A DNA stretch of 64,000 nucleotides from CADEED01 sp043747835 (GCA_043747835.1 JAYTOK010000006.1:1-64000), one strand, 5' to 3'; shown: positions 24,313 through 34,209, counted from the stretch's first letter. Notes: generated by a model not told the origin, from the letters alone. Translations and numbers: made by a program.

Positions 24313-24330
24313 ACGTGACGCAGTTCACGT
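24313..24330. promoter_or_regulatory. CRP/Clp-like palindrome abutting the GGDEF-EAL start codon
   Basis: ACGTGACGCAGTTCACGT contains GTGA-N6-TCAC in the spacing of a CRP-family site. It ends one base before the ATG at 24332. At this position a bound regulator would probably repress, unless the true start is further downstream. Confidence 0.4.
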
Positions 24331-24331
24331 T

Positions 24332-27034
24332 ATGACCCGCAACAGCAAACCGGAAACCAGGAGCAGGCTCCGGCAATCACCGCTGCCCGTGATCGGCGCG
24401 GTGGTCGCGATCATTCTCGTGGTGTTCTACGGCTGGTCGCAGCGCGGCTGGCTGGAGAACGTCGCCGACATCGAATCGCGCGACGTCGACATGCAGAGCC
24501 ACCAGCTCGAGCGCGGCTTCGAGGCCGAGCTCCAGGACCTGTTCTCCGCGGTCGGCGACTACGCGATCTGGAGCGAGACCGCGGAGTTCGCGCGCGGCAA
24601 TCGCCCGGACTATTTCCCGAACGCCGTGAACGCGGGCTCGCTCGTGCGGCTCGACGTCGATACCTTCCTCGTTCTCGACCGCAATCTCGAGACGCGCGCG
24701 TCGTACGCCATCGATCCGACCGCGCAGGAATACGAGATCCCGCCCGACCCCGAATTACTCGCGGCCATCCGGCAAGGCGCCACGTCGGGCCAATTATCGG
24801 GCGTTCGCGACGGTGTGCGCGGGATCGTGCAGCGCGCGCGCGGGCCGGCGCTATTCGTCGTGCGTCCCATTTTCGAAAGTTCCGGGGCCGGCCAGCTGCA
24901 AGGCTGGATCGCGTTCGCTCGTGCGTTCACGCCCGAGGTCGTCGTGCGCATGGGCCGTTTCTCGCCGTGGCCAGTGAACGGCTTCGCCGTCGCGACTCTC
25001 GATCGCGCAGGGCTGCCCGAAGAAGTGCGCGACTGGGTCAGGAATTCGCCTCTCACGTCGAACCTGCATACACACATCGGCGGGCGCGGCCACGTCAACG
25101 GCTATCTACTGCTGCGCGATCTCGTCGGCACGCCCGTGTGGCTCGTGCAGATCGAAATCCCGCGCAGTGCCTACGCGCAGGCGACCCGCACGACGCTGTA
25201 CCAGACCATCCTGTTGGGGCTCCTCGTCAGCGCCTTCACGATCGTCGCGTTCCTGCTCGTGGCGCGTTCGCGCCGCCTCAATGCCGATCGCATCGCGCTC
25301 GAATCGCGTTACCGCGCGATCATCGAGCAGGCCCAGGACGGCATGCTCGTGGCCGACGCGCGCACCGGCGAGATCGTCGATGCGAATCCGGCGGTGCAGC
25401 AGCAACTCGGCTTCACGCTGGATGAGTTGCGTGGCCGCTCGGTCTTGTCCGTCCTGCGCGGGCCGAACGACTCGCAGGATCCTGTGATCGCGACGCTGGC
25501 GCGTGTCGAGCCCAGCCGCGGCATCGAGCTCGTGCAGTGGCTCAAGGACGGCCGGCAGATCGATGTCGAGGTGAGCTGCGTGCCGATCGAGTCGAGCGAT
25601 CGCCGTCTCGTGTCGTACCTCATGCGCGATCTGTCCGAGCGGAAGAAGGCGCAGACACAGTTGCTCGCCAACCAGCACCGCCTCGACAAACTCGCCAACC
25701 ACGACCATCTCACCGGACTGCCGAACCGGCTGTTCCTGCAGGCGCACCTGCCCGAGGCGCTCGCGCGCTGTCAGGAAAACGGACACATGCTCGCGGTGTT
25801 GTTCCTCGATCTCGATCGCTTCAAGCACATCAACGACTCGCGCGGCCACGAAACCGGCGACAAGCTGCTGCAGGAAATCGCGAAGCGCGTACGCGCCGCG
25901 GTGCGCCCCTCCGATATCGTCGTACGCATGGGGGGCGACGAGTTCGTCGTCATCCTCAACAAGGTGAACGCGCCCGACGAAGTGGCGATCGCGGCGACGC
26001 GCATCAATGAAGTCCTCGCGGCGCCCGTCATCATCGACAGCCGCCCGCTGGTCGCGACCGTGTCGATCGGCGTGAGCCTGTTCCCGCGCGATGGCGCGAC
26101 GATGGGTGAGTTGCTCAAGCATTCCGACACGGCGATGTACCAGGCGAAGGATCTCGGCCGGAACAACTTCCAGGTGTTCTCGCCGCAGATGGATCGCACG
26201 CTGAAGGAGCGCGTGGCGATCGAATCGAGCTTGCGCGCCGGGCTCAAGCTCAACCAGTTCGACGTGCACTACCAGCCGATCATCGACATCCACTCGCGCC
26301 GCGTCGCGGGCCTCGAAGCGTTGCTGCGCTGGAAGCATCCGACGCAGGGATTCATCCCGCCCGAGAGATTCATCGAAGTCGCGGAGGAGACGGGCCTCAT
26401 CATCCCGCTCGGACAATTCGTGCTCGAGCGCATCGGTCGCGACATCAATGCCTGGCGCGACCAGGGCGCGCATCTGGTGCCCGTGAGCATGAACGTGTCC
26501 GCGGTGCAGCTCGAGCGTACGAAGTTGCGCGAGCTCATCCAGGCCGCGATGGCGAAGAACCGCATCGGTCCGCAACTCATCGCGCTCGAGCTCACGGAAG
26601 GATCGCTGTTCGAGCAGCGCACCGGCGAGTTCCGCGAGGACGCGCTCGCGTCGTTGCGCGACCTCGGCGTGAAGATCGCGATCGACGATTTCGGTACGGG
26701 TTATTCCTCGCTGTCCTATCTGAAGCGCTGGCGAGTGGACTCGCTCAAGATCGATCGCAGCTTCGTGCGCGACATCGCGACCGATCCTTCCGACCACGCG
26801 ATCGTGAGCGCGATCGTGGCGATGGCGCGCAGTCTGAACATCCAGGTGGTCGCGGAAGGGATCGAGACCTGGCAGCAGCTCGAGATCCTGCGCAACATGG
26901 GTTGCAGCCTCGCGCAGGGGTTTCTGTTCGCGAAGCCCTGTCCCGCGACGGATGCGTTGCGATACCTGCGCGTCGAGCCGCTGGATCTGCTCGAGAGCAA
27001 CTGGGACAACAATCAGCTCGCCGACACCGGTTAG
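24332..27034 (+). CDS. Membrane c-di-GMP protein: CHASE4-PAS-GGDEF-EAL
   Basis: Bifunctional cyclic-di-GMP synthase/phosphodiesterase of 900 residues. Order: cytoplasmic tail, membrane helix (about 18-36), periplasmic CHASE4-type sensor (GDYAIWSET near 70), second helix (about 290-310), PAS domain (about 325-440), GGDEF and EAL domains. The GGDEF signature is intact at 534-538 and is preceded at the right distance by an RxxD product-inhibition site (RPSD, 525-528). EAL is intact at 662-664 with the other phosphodiesterase motifs (LELTEGSL, DDFGTGYSSL, KIDRSFV, VAEGIET). Both activities are therefore possible. No clear ribosome site is seen; the CRP-like palindrome occupies that position. It stands alone between two transport loci. 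Confidence 0.95.
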   Translation: MTRNSKPETRSRLRQSPLPVIGAVVAIILVVFYGWSQRGWLENVADIESRDVDMQSHQLERGFEAELQDLFSAVGDYAIWSETAEFARGNRPDYFPNAVNAGSLVRLDVDTFLVLDRNLETRASYAIDPTAQEYEIPPDPELLAAIRQGATSGQLSGVRDGVRGIVQRARGPALFVVRPIFESSGAGQLQGWIAFARAFTPEVVVRMGRFSPWPVNGFAVATLDRAGLPEEVRDWVRNSPLTSNLHTHIGGRGHVNGYLLLRDLVGTPVWLVQIEIPRSAYAQATRTTLYQTILLGLLVSAFTIVAFLLVARSRRLNADRIALESRYRAIIEQAQDGMLVADARTGEIVDANPAVQQQLGFTLDELRGRSVLSVLRGPNDSQDPVIATLARVEPSRGIELVQWLKDGRQIDVEVSCVPIESSDRRLVSYLMRDLSERKKAQTQLLANQHRLDKLANHDHLTGLPNRLFLQAHLPEALARCQENGHMLAVLFLDLDRFKHINDSRGHETGDKLLQEIAKRVRAAVRPSDIVVRMGGDEFVVILNKVNAPDEVAIAATRINEVLAAPVIIDSRPLVATVSIGVSLFPRDGATMGELLKHSDTAMYQAKDLGRNNFQVFSPQMDRTLKERVAIESSLRAGLKLNQFDVHYQPIIDIHSRRVAGLEALLRWKHPTQGFIPPERFIEVAEETGLIIPLGQFVLERIGRDINAWRDQGAHLVPVSMNVSAVQLERTKLRELIQAAMAKNRIGPQLIALELTEGSLFEQRTGEFREDALASLRDLGVKIAIDDFGTGYSSLSYLKRWRVDSLKIDRSFVRDIATDPSDHAIVSAIVAMARSLNIQVVAEGIETWQQLEILRNMGCSLAQGFLFAKPCPATDALRYLRVEPLDLLESNWDNNQLADTG

Positions 27035-27231
27035 TTAGCGCCCCTTGCCGCAGCGCGGCACGCGCTCTTCTTTCCCTGAACCCGCAATCGCCGGTGGCGT
27101 CCAGATTCGCCGCCGCCGCATCTGCGGTAACTTCTCACAGTACTGTCAGTGCATCGCCCTCGGCGCGAGACTTCCGCGAACGCCGGCGACAATAGTTAGT
27201 CGCGGGGCGCGGATGGAAAGCAGAGGTATGC
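27035..27231. other. Intergenic region without a clear element
   Basis: This 197-bp gap separates the GGDEF-EAL gene from TBDR 4. No strong hairpin with a T-tract and no convincing sigma70 pair was found. CACAGTACTGTCAG near 27137 is a short partial palindrome. Confidence 0.5.
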
Positions 27232-29310
27232 ATGGCAGCATCACGCGGTGCGCCGTCGCGCACGCTTGCGTGGGCGACTAGCGGCGCGATCCTCGTCCTC
27301 GCGGGCGCCCAGCGCGTGGACGCCGGCGAGGCCGATGCGTTGCAGGTGATCCAGGTCACCGCAACCCGTGCGCCGGCCTCCACCCAGGAAGTCCCGCAAG
27401 GCGTGACGGTCGTCGAGCGTGAGACATTGCGCCGCCGCGTGCCGCTGACCGTGACCGATCACTTGCGCGGCGAACCCGGCGTATACCTTCAGCAAACCAC
27501 CCCGGGACAGGGAGTTCCCATCGTGCGCGGTCTCAAGGGATCCGAGGTGCTGCACGTCGTCGACGGCTTTCGGCTGAACAACAGCATCTTCCGCAATGCA
27601 CCCAACCAGTACCTCGCGCTCGTGGACGCATGGAACCTCGAACGCATCGAGGTGGTGCGCGGCCCGCTCTCGGCGCTGCATGGCGGCGACGCGATGGGCG
27701 GTGTCGTGCAGTTCTTTTCGCGCACGCCGTCGTTCGAGGGCAGCGAGGTGCGCGCTCGAGGCAAAGTGGGATTGCAGTGGGTATCCGCGGACGAGCGCAC
27801 GGGTTCTCAGCTCGAAGGCGAGTTCGGCAACGAGGACTGGGTCGCGCACATGGGCGCCACCTGGCAAGACGCTGGCGAGCTGCGCGTCGGGGGCGGCGAG
27901 ACGCTGCCCCACACGAACTTCCGTTCCGAGGGCGCGTACACCAAGCTCATCCTCAACGGGGAGGGTGACAGCCAGTTCATCGCGCAGGCGCAGTTCACGC
28001 GGCAGCCCGAGACTTCGCGCTACGACGCGCTCGTACCGGGCTTCGGGCAGACGCGACCGGATTCCTCCGAGCTTGCGTTCGAGCCGCAGGAGCGCTGGTT
28101 CGGCCAGGTGCGCTGGCGCACGCAGGACGCGACATGGCTCGCCGACACGAGCGATGTGCAGCTCGCCGTTCAGCGCATCGTCGACGACCGGGTCAGCCGG
28201 GACTATCTATCGACCAATCGCGATACGGAGCACAACTCGACCCTGCTGGCCGGCGCCGTCGGCCACTTCACGAGACGGCTCGCCGAGCACCACGAACTGG
28301 GCTTCGGGTTCGAGGTCTATCGGGACCGCGTGGAGTCGGCGCGCTCGCGGACGAACATCGTCACGGGAGCGCGCGAGGTTCGCGCGAGCCGTTTCCCCGA
28401 CGGCTCCACCATGGCGTGGGCCGGCGTCTACGCGGCGGATCGCTGGACCCTGCATCCGCGTTTCGATCTGCTGGCGGGCGCGCGGTTCACGCGCTACGAC
28501 ATCGACGTGACGCCGACGATCAACGGCATCGGCGTGCAGATGCAGCCTCAAGATGTGTCCGGGTCGCTCGGAGCGGTTTTCCGCCTGACCGACGACCTCA
28601 ATCTCGTCGCGAATGCCGGGCGCGGCTTCCGGCCGCCCAACATCTTCGACCTGGGGACGTTTGGCGCGCGCGGCAACCGCTTCAGCATTCCCAACCCCGA
28701 TCTCGATCCCGAATCCGTTTACACGTTCGACCTCGGCTTGAAGTTCGCGAATGAATCGATGCGCGCGGAACTCATGGCATTCAGATCCGACTATCGCGAC
28801 AAGATCACGCAGGTGCTCACCGGCGACGTCGACTCGAACGGCCGGGTGATCGTGCAGTCGCGCAATGCCACGCGCCTGAGGTTGCGCGGCGTCGAAGCCG
28901 GCGGGATGTGGCAGGCGGGAGATGCCGCGCGGTTCTCCGCCACCGCGACCTGGACGTGGGGCGAGGAGCAACTCGACTCCCTGATTTATCCGGCGGACCG
29001 CATTCCGCCATGGTTCGGCCGGCTCTCGGCGGAGTTCCTCGCCGCGCCTGACTGGACGGTCGAGGCTGCCATGAATTGGGCGGCCGGACAGGATCGGCTG
29101 AGTCCGCGCGACGAGATCGATCCGCGCATCAATCCGCGCGGCACGGCGGGCTGGACGACATTCGGCGTGCGCGCGTACTGGCGTGCCACCCCCACCCTCA
29201 ATGTTGCGACGGGCGTCGAGAATCTCGGCGACCGTCGCTATCGCGAGCATGGCTCCGGGTTCGACTCGGCCGGCCGCAGCGCCTTCGCAAGCGTTGAATT
29301 GAGTTTCTGA
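27232..29310 (+). CDS. TonB-dependent receptor 4 (small, heme/siderophore-like)
   Basis: TBDR of 692 residues, clearly smaller than the carbohydrate-type receptors in the window. A signal peptide (VDA/GE, about residue 31) is followed by a TonB box-like VIQVTATR, the plug (LRGEPGVYLQQTTPGQGVPIVRGLKGSEVLHVVDGFRLNN quoted in part: IVRGLKGSEVLHVVDGFRL) and a barrel ending in Phe. A segment resembling the FRAP/NPNL region of hemoglobin and BtuB-type receptors is present (RGFRPPNIFDLG, NPDLDPES). AGAGG precedes the ATG. It begins a tight plus-strand run of secreted proteins of unknown role (29341-34149). The ligand is not identified: heme, a siderophore, a vitamin or an organophosphate are all possible. 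Confidence 0.88.
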   Translation: MAASRGAPSRTLAWATSGAILVLAGAQRVDAGEADALQVIQVTATRAPASTQEVPQGVTVVERETLRRRVPLTVTDHLRGEPGVYLQQTTPGQGVPIVRGLKGSEVLHVVDGFRLNNSIFRNAPNQYLALVDAWNLERIEVVRGPLSALHGGDAMGGVVQFFSRTPSFEGSEVRARGKVGLQWVSADERTGSQLEGEFGNEDWVAHMGATWQDAGELRVGGGETLPHTNFRSEGAYTKLILNGEGDSQFIAQAQFTRQPETSRYDALVPGFGQTRPDSSELAFEPQERWFGQVRWRTQDATWLADTSDVQLAVQRIVDDRVSRDYLSTNRDTEHNSTLLAGAVGHFTRRLAEHHELGFGFEVYRDRVESARSRTNIVTGAREVRASRFPDGSTMAWAGVYAADRWTLHPRFDLLAGARFTRYDIDVTPTINGIGVQMQPQDVSGSLGAVFRLTDDLNLVANAGRGFRPPNIFDLGTFGARGNRFSIPNPDLDPESVYTFDLGLKFANESMRAELMAFRSDYRDKITQVLTGDVDSNGRVIVQSRNATRLRLRGVEAGGMWQAGDAARFSATATWTWGEEQLDSLIYPADRIPPWFGRLSAEFLAAPDWTVEAAMNWAAGQDRLSPRDEIDPRINPRGTAGWTTFGVRAYWRATPTLNVATGVENLGDRRYREHGSGFDSAGRSAFASVELSF

Positions 29311-29340
29311 CAACCTCGATACAAAACTGGAGTAGTTCGT

Positions 29341-29988
29341 ATGCGCACATCGACTCGACGAGTCTCAGGGAGATGCGTGATCGCGGCGCTTCTCGCGCTG
29401 GCCTCCGGCACCGCGTCCGCGCAGCCGGCCGATAAAGCCACGCCCGTGCTGGCGCAAGTGATCAACGATCGCGAACTATTCGGCGACGATGGAATCGCGG
29501 CGATCCGCGCCGCGGCGGCCTGGCGCGGCGCGGTGAAGCGCTTCGTGGTCGTCGAGGCCGCGCAGGTCGTCGCGGATCAGCCGCTCGGCGAGGCCGAGGC
29601 CGCCGCCGTGAGTGGCCTGCAACAACGCACGACGCAATCCGCGGCCGGCAAGCCTGCCGCCAACGCATCCACGTTGCGGGCCGTCGTCGCGTTCATGCCG
29701 GAGGACGGCACACGCCGCCTCGCGCTGCGACGCGAGAACCCCACCTTCCTGAAGACCGGCATCAAGCTCGCCGTCATCGAGGAGCGCTACGGGAAACCCC
29801 AGCGCGTCTTCACCGAAGTCGTGCAGTCGCAGGGCGAACGGCGTCCCGCGATCCTCACCGTCTATGAATACGACGACGGGGCCGTGCGGTTCGCGTCATC
29901 CGATTTCTCGCGGTTCCCCGGGTCTGTGGATCGGGTGTTCCTCGATCTCGCCGCGCTCGAACGCGTACTCGCCGCTACCGAGGGCTGA
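29341..29988 (+). CDS. Exported protein of unknown function
   Basis: A 215-residue protein with a signal peptide (ASA/QP, about residue 28) and no membrane segment afterwards. I do not recognise a family. It is alanine-rich in the first half, with a well-folded-looking second half (KLAVIEERYGKPQRVFTEVV, AILTVYEYDDGAVRFASSDF) that resembles small beta-sheet periplasmic proteins reading out a slope-like YGKP motif. CTGGAG lies before the ATG. It starts 30 bp after TBDR 4 and ends 4 bp before the first Asp-box lipoprotein, so it is part of the same operon and probably of the same surface system. Confidence 0.75.
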   Translation: MRTSTRRVSGRCVIAALLALASGTASAQPADKATPVLAQVINDRELFGDDGIAAIRAAAAWRGAVKRFVVVEAAQVVADQPLGEAEAAAVSGLQQRTTQSAAGKPAANASTLRAVVAFMPEDGTRRLALRRENPTFLKTGIKLAVIEERYGKPQRVFTEVVQSQGERRPAILTVYEYDDGAVRFASSDFSRFPGSVDRVFLDLAALERVLAATEG

Positions 29989-29992
29989 CACC

Positions 29993-31360
29993 ATGAACAA
30001 GCCACTACGTTTCCTGCCGCTGGTCGTGCTCGTGCTCGCGCTCGGCGCCTGCGGCAAATTGACGATCAAGCCCATGGGTACCGACGCGCTCGACCCGTTG
30101 AATCTCGCCGACACCGAACCCAGCATCGCGGTGAACCCGCAGGACCGGCGTCAGATCGCGGTGGTCGCGTTCTCCGAGAACTGGAGCGCCGCGGCGGGCG
30201 CGCCGGTGTGGAAATCCGACAACCGTGGCAAGACCTGGCGCAAGGTGTTCCAGATCGTCGAACCGTCCCCGGGTACGTGGGGACCTGGCGATCAGAAGAT
30301 CGATTTCGACGCTGATGGCAAGCTCTACATCGCGGAGCTCGGTGTTGGGGGCGCCCTCGAGAACTACGTGTATCGACAGACGGGCGCCGCCGACGATCCG
30401 CTCACCCCGGGCGCGATCTACGGTGACGACCAGCCGCATCTCGCGGTGGATGCGCATGAAACGAGTCCGCGCAAGGGAACGGTGTACAGCCCGTGGCTCG
30501 ACTTCAGTGTTCTTCCGGAACGCTCGACGGTGATGTGGTCCACCGATCAGGGAGTCACCGCCAACAATGTCGGTGCCGGCGACAACGCCGTGTCTCCCAA
30601 CCGAACCACGCGAATCGCGGTTGGGCCGGATGGGCGCCCCTACATCGTCTACAAGGTGCGACAGGGCACCGTGGGGGCGCCTGTGGGTTTCGAAAACGCG
30701 GAGTTCCGTGTGAACCGCAGCGACGACGGCGGCGTGACGTGGACCGGGCTCGGCGCGACCGGCGTGACGATTCACGCCGGCGCGGTGCAGACGTGGTTCA
30801 CGACGGCTTTCGGAAATTCCGCCAAAGGCAAGGTCGCGCGCGCGCGCAGCAGCGACGCGTGGATCGCCGTCGATCCCGCCAACGGCGACGTTTACACCAC
30901 GTACGTGAGCCGTGACGCGTCGGGCTTCGGGCAAATCTACGTCGCGCGTTCGGTCGACGATGGCGCGACCTGGACCTCGACCCGCGTGACCGACGGCACT
31001 CACCACTCGGCCTATCCCGAAATCGCGGTGACGAAGCGCGGCATCGTCGGCGTGCTGTACATCGACTTCGACGATGCCGGCCCGGCGACGCTGTTCCGGC
31101 ACCGCTTCGCACGCAGCTTCAATCGCGGCGGGTCCTATGGCGACCGGATCCTGCAAACGATGGATCCGGCGCCGCTCGCCAACGCTTCGAGCGGGTTCCT
31201 GTGGGGCGACTACGAAGGTCTCACCGCCGCGCGCAACACTTTCTACGGAGTGTTCACCGGCGAGGGATCGGGTCGCGCGACGCCGCAGCTCGATCCGGTG
31301 TTCTTCCGGCAGAAGAGCTGCCGCTGGTGGTCGCTGTCGTGCTGGTTCGAGCGGGAGTGA
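29993..31360 (+). CDS. Asp-box (BNR-repeat) lipoprotein A
   Basis: Lipoprotein of 455 residues: lipobox LGAC with C20, then a beta-propeller of sialidase-like type. Asp-box motifs (S-x-D-x-G-x-T-W) are visible at about 75 (SDNRGKTW), 242 (SDDGGVTW) and 320 (SVDDGATW). Asp boxes mark the turns of propeller blades and do not by themselves show sialidase activity; the arginine triad of true sialidases was not recognised. It is probably anchored in the outer membrane next to TBDR 4. It sits between the 215-residue exported protein (4 bp upstream) and a second Asp-box lipoprotein (5 bp downstream). The role may be glycan or phospho-ligand binding; unproven. Confidence 0.8.
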   Translation: MNKPLRFLPLVVLVLALGACGKLTIKPMGTDALDPLNLADTEPSIAVNPQDRRQIAVVAFSENWSAAAGAPVWKSDNRGKTWRKVFQIVEPSPGTWGPGDQKIDFDADGKLYIAELGVGGALENYVYRQTGAADDPLTPGAIYGDDQPHLAVDAHETSPRKGTVYSPWLDFSVLPERSTVMWSTDQGVTANNVGAGDNAVSPNRTTRIAVGPDGRPYIVYKVRQGTVGAPVGFENAEFRVNRSDDGGVTWTGLGATGVTIHAGAVQTWFTTAFGNSAKGKVARARSSDAWIAVDPANGDVYTTYVSRDASGFGQIYVARSVDDGATWTSTRVTDGTHHSAYPEIAVTKRGIVGVLYIDFDDAGPATLFRHRFARSFNRGGSYGDRILQTMDPAPLANASSGFLWGDYEGLTAARNTFYGVFTGEGSGRATPQLDPVFFRQKSCRWWSLSCWFERE

Positions 31361-31365
31361 ACGTC

Positions 31366-34149
31366 ATGCGAAACAGCAACCCAGGATCGCTCGTCGTTGC
31401 GCTTGCGTGCGTGCTGGTGGCGAGCGCGTGCACCGCTGTGCGCGAAATGCCGCCCGGACTTCCCGGCAGCTTCGCCGGCATCCCGCTCAACGGCGGCCGC
31501 ACGCAGTCAGTGTCCGTGAGTCCGGTGAACGAGCAACACGTGCTGCTGTCGTTGCAGTTCGGTGGCTTGTGGAAAACCACGGATGGCGGCGCGCACTGGC
31601 GGCACGTCGGCGGTGTGCCGGCCGTGTTCGCATCCGACGTGCGCTACGGCCGCGACGGCAACACGGTGATCGCGACGACGTCGCGTGACGGACGCACGCA
31701 GAACGGCGCGGGCATCTGGCTGAGCCGTGATGGCGGTGCGAGTTGGTCGCGGCCGGTGAATGCGCTGGTGCCGGTCACCGGAACCTCGCCGCCGCGCGGC
31801 AGCGCGTGGGGCATCTCGCAGTCGCTCGACGATCCCAATCGCTGGTATGTGGGCACCGACCACGGTGTGGCGCGCAGCGCCGACAATGGTGCCACCTGGG
31901 AACACGTGGTGCCCGATCCCGCGTTGTTCCCCAATGCCGAGCGCGACCAGGGCGCCGTGAACTCGGTGCTGACGATGGGCGGCGGCACCGTGCTCGCGAT
32001 GATGCGGCACGCTATCTACCGCAGCGATGACCACGGCGGTACGTGGCGGCGCGTGCGCAACGACGATTTCAATTTCTCGTCTCGCGCGGTCAACAAGATG
32101 GATCGCTCGCCGTACTGGGAGTACGCGTTCATCCTGAAAAACTACGACACGCTGCTCTTCTACGAACTCGGCAGCGGGCGCTGGACCGAAATTCCACTGC
32201 CGCCGGGCGCGCAGTCGCGCGGTCCGTTCGTGCGCGTCGGCAAACCGTCTTTCAGCGGGGGCTACACGCAGATCTGGATCGGGCAGGGCACGCGCGCCGC
32301 GTTCGTGTCGCGCAAGCGCGTCTCGTCGATCCGCAACATCTCGGCGGGGGACTGGTCGATCATCGGACGCGGGGAGGGCATCCACGACGACATGGGTGAT
32401 TTAGGTCTCAACGCGAACTTCCGGCCGGTGATGATCGGCAGCGATGGCGGCGTGTTCCGGCCGAACGAGGGAAATGTGCGCGCGTGGGTGAGCGCCGCGC
32501 CGAACGGCAGCGGCATGAATTCGTACCTGATCACCGATCTCGCGGGCAACAACGTAACCCAGGCCGACGGGAGCGTGAACACGACGCTCTACTACGCAAC
32601 CCAGGACAACGCGATCTGGTCTTCGGAGGACTACGGCGTCACCTGGCCCAACAGCGATTGCGCCGAAGGGTTTCACCTGGAGACGCGACCCACCGCGAAC
32701 GCGGGCGATCCGCTCACCGTCGCGTACTCCAAAGTCGGCTGCGGTCCCAGCGGCAACATGTTCTCCGACCGCCATTTGCTGAACCAGCGCGCGGTGCCCG
32801 ATGTGGACACGGCCGGTGGTGCGCTCACCAACATGGGCGCGGCGTTCTACATCAAGAACGATCACTGGATCCGTGCGCGCATGCTGCCGGGAGGCGCTCC
32901 CGAGATATTCGTCTCCACCGACAACGGCGCGAGCTGGCGCAAGCGCTTCGACATCACGCTCGGACTGGCCGGCGTTCCTCAACGCTCCAAGGCCCACTAC
33001 CCGGCGGGCTACGTCAAGGCCTATCTACCGGTGTTCACCGGGACGATCAACCCGGACGGCTCGTCGCGCGTCGGGCTGATCCGCCTGTTCAACATGTTCC
33101 AGACGCGCGTGAACTCCTTCGCCGACAGCAGCGTCATCAACCTGCCGGGCAATGGCAGCCTCGGCGTGCGCGCGACGGAGTTCGACTGGCAGGCCGTATT
33201 CGGCGCGCATCTGAAGGATTGGCGCTTCGTCATCGCGCCCGACATCGTCGCCGGCGACGTGAAGATCACGCGCAATGGCGGCGACACCTGGACCACTCAC
33301 GCGAATCTCACGGCGGAAGTGACGCGCAACGGACGCTTCATCCTGTACGACGCGAATCAGTACCGCATGCAGGTCACGCACATCGGGTTCGATCCCTACC
33401 GGGACGACCGCATTCTCGTCGGCACGCGCGACGCGGGGGTGATCTGCTCGAACGACGGCGGCAACACCTGGGGACAGGTGCGTGGCAGCGAACGCATGCT
33501 CTACGTCACCGGGTTCCAGTTCCGGCCCGACGGCACCACCGTCGTATCGACGTACGGTCGCGGGCTCTGGAAGATTCGTCCCGGGGGATTTGCCTGCCGG
33601 CCGACGCGTTGGCCCCGGCCAATCCTCGAAACCGCGACGCGCGTCGATCTTCCGACGTGGCGTCGGGAGCTCGCGAGGATCGACGAAACGCCGGACTCCG
33701 ATGAGCGCACCGAGCCTTACGGCAGGGACGATCCGCTCGTCCCCCGCATCGTGCTGTCCTCGGACGACGCCAGCACCGGACAGGTGCTGGTCGGCGAGGA
33801 CGAGCCCTTGTACGTCCGCGGGAAGGGTTTCGATGCTGCGGGCGGGCCGCTCGAAGTCGAGATCGATGGCAGAAAAAACGAGAAGTTCGCCGCCCGGATC
33901 GAGCCCGGCGGCACCTTCACCTTCAAACTGCAACTGCCGCCGGAGCTCGAAGCCGGAGAGCACGTCCTCGAGATCATCCAGCGGTCGGGCGCCTCGATAC
34001 GCCGTGCGCGCATGCCGTTCGTCAAGGCGCCGCTCGACGAAGATCTCGGTGAGGAGAAAACGGAGTCCGTTTTCCGCGAGCAGAACGAGAAACCCGGCGA
34101 CGAAGGGCCGCTCGACGAACAGGAGAAGGGCAAGCCGCGAAACCCATGA
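31366..34149 (+). CDS. Asp-box (BNR-repeat) lipoprotein B, large
   Basis: Lipoprotein of 927 residues with a lipobox ASAC (C22). At least seven Asp boxes are seen, at about 72 (TTDGGAHW), 120, 171, 219, 518, 635 and 695 (SNDGGNTW), as in sortilin/VPS10- or xyloglucanase-like double propellers. A separate C-terminal module (about 800-905) looks like an Ig-like beta domain (EPLYVRGKGFDAAGGPLEVE) and ends in a charged, glutamate/lysine-rich tail. An upstream in-frame ATG at 31201 lies inside lipoprotein A and is rejected; the ATG at 31366 follows 5 bp after that gene. Probably surface-exposed and working with lipoprotein A and TBDR 4. Substrate unknown. Confidence 0.8.
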   Translation: MRNSNPGSLVVALACVLVASACTAVREMPPGLPGSFAGIPLNGGRTQSVSVSPVNEQHVLLSLQFGGLWKTTDGGAHWRHVGGVPAVFASDVRYGRDGNTVIATTSRDGRTQNGAGIWLSRDGGASWSRPVNALVPVTGTSPPRGSAWGISQSLDDPNRWYVGTDHGVARSADNGATWEHVVPDPALFPNAERDQGAVNSVLTMGGGTVLAMMRHAIYRSDDHGGTWRRVRNDDFNFSSRAVNKMDRSPYWEYAFILKNYDTLLFYELGSGRWTEIPLPPGAQSRGPFVRVGKPSFSGGYTQIWIGQGTRAAFVSRKRVSSIRNISAGDWSIIGRGEGIHDDMGDLGLNANFRPVMIGSDGGVFRPNEGNVRAWVSAAPNGSGMNSYLITDLAGNNVTQADGSVNTTLYYATQDNAIWSSEDYGVTWPNSDCAEGFHLETRPTANAGDPLTVAYSKVGCGPSGNMFSDRHLLNQRAVPDVDTAGGALTNMGAAFYIKNDHWIRARMLPGGAPEIFVSTDNGASWRKRFDITLGLAGVPQRSKAHYPAGYVKAYLPVFTGTINPDGSSRVGLIRLFNMFQTRVNSFADSSVINLPGNGSLGVRATEFDWQAVFGAHLKDWRFVIAPDIVAGDVKITRNGGDTWTTHANLTAEVTRNGRFILYDANQYRMQVTHIGFDPYRDDRILVGTRDAGVICSNDGGNTWGQVRGSERMLYVTGFQFRPDGTTVVSTYGRGLWKIRPGGFACRPTRWPRPILETATRVDLPTWRRELARIDETPDSDERTEPYGRDDPLVPRIVLSSDDASTGQVLVGEDEPLYVRGKGFDAAGGPLEVEIDGRKNEKFAARIEPGGTFTFKLQLPPELEAGEHVLEIIQRSGASIRRARMPFVKAPLDEDLGEEKTESVFREQNEKPGDEGPLDEQEKGKPRNP

Positions 34150-34209
34150 CGGGTCCGAATCTGAAATACTCCGGCTTCACGCTTCGCGGTGATGCGCAAA
34201 GGAGATTTC

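Noticed and set aside
25106..26797. A 563-codon minus-strand frame inside the GGDEF-EAL gene
   Set aside because: Antisense to a gene with complete catalytic motifs; composition typical of a shadow frame.
29993..34149. Calling the two Asp-box proteins sialidases
   Set aside because: Asp boxes only mark propeller turns; the arginine triad and the catalytic Asp/Tyr/Glu set of sialidases could not be identified.
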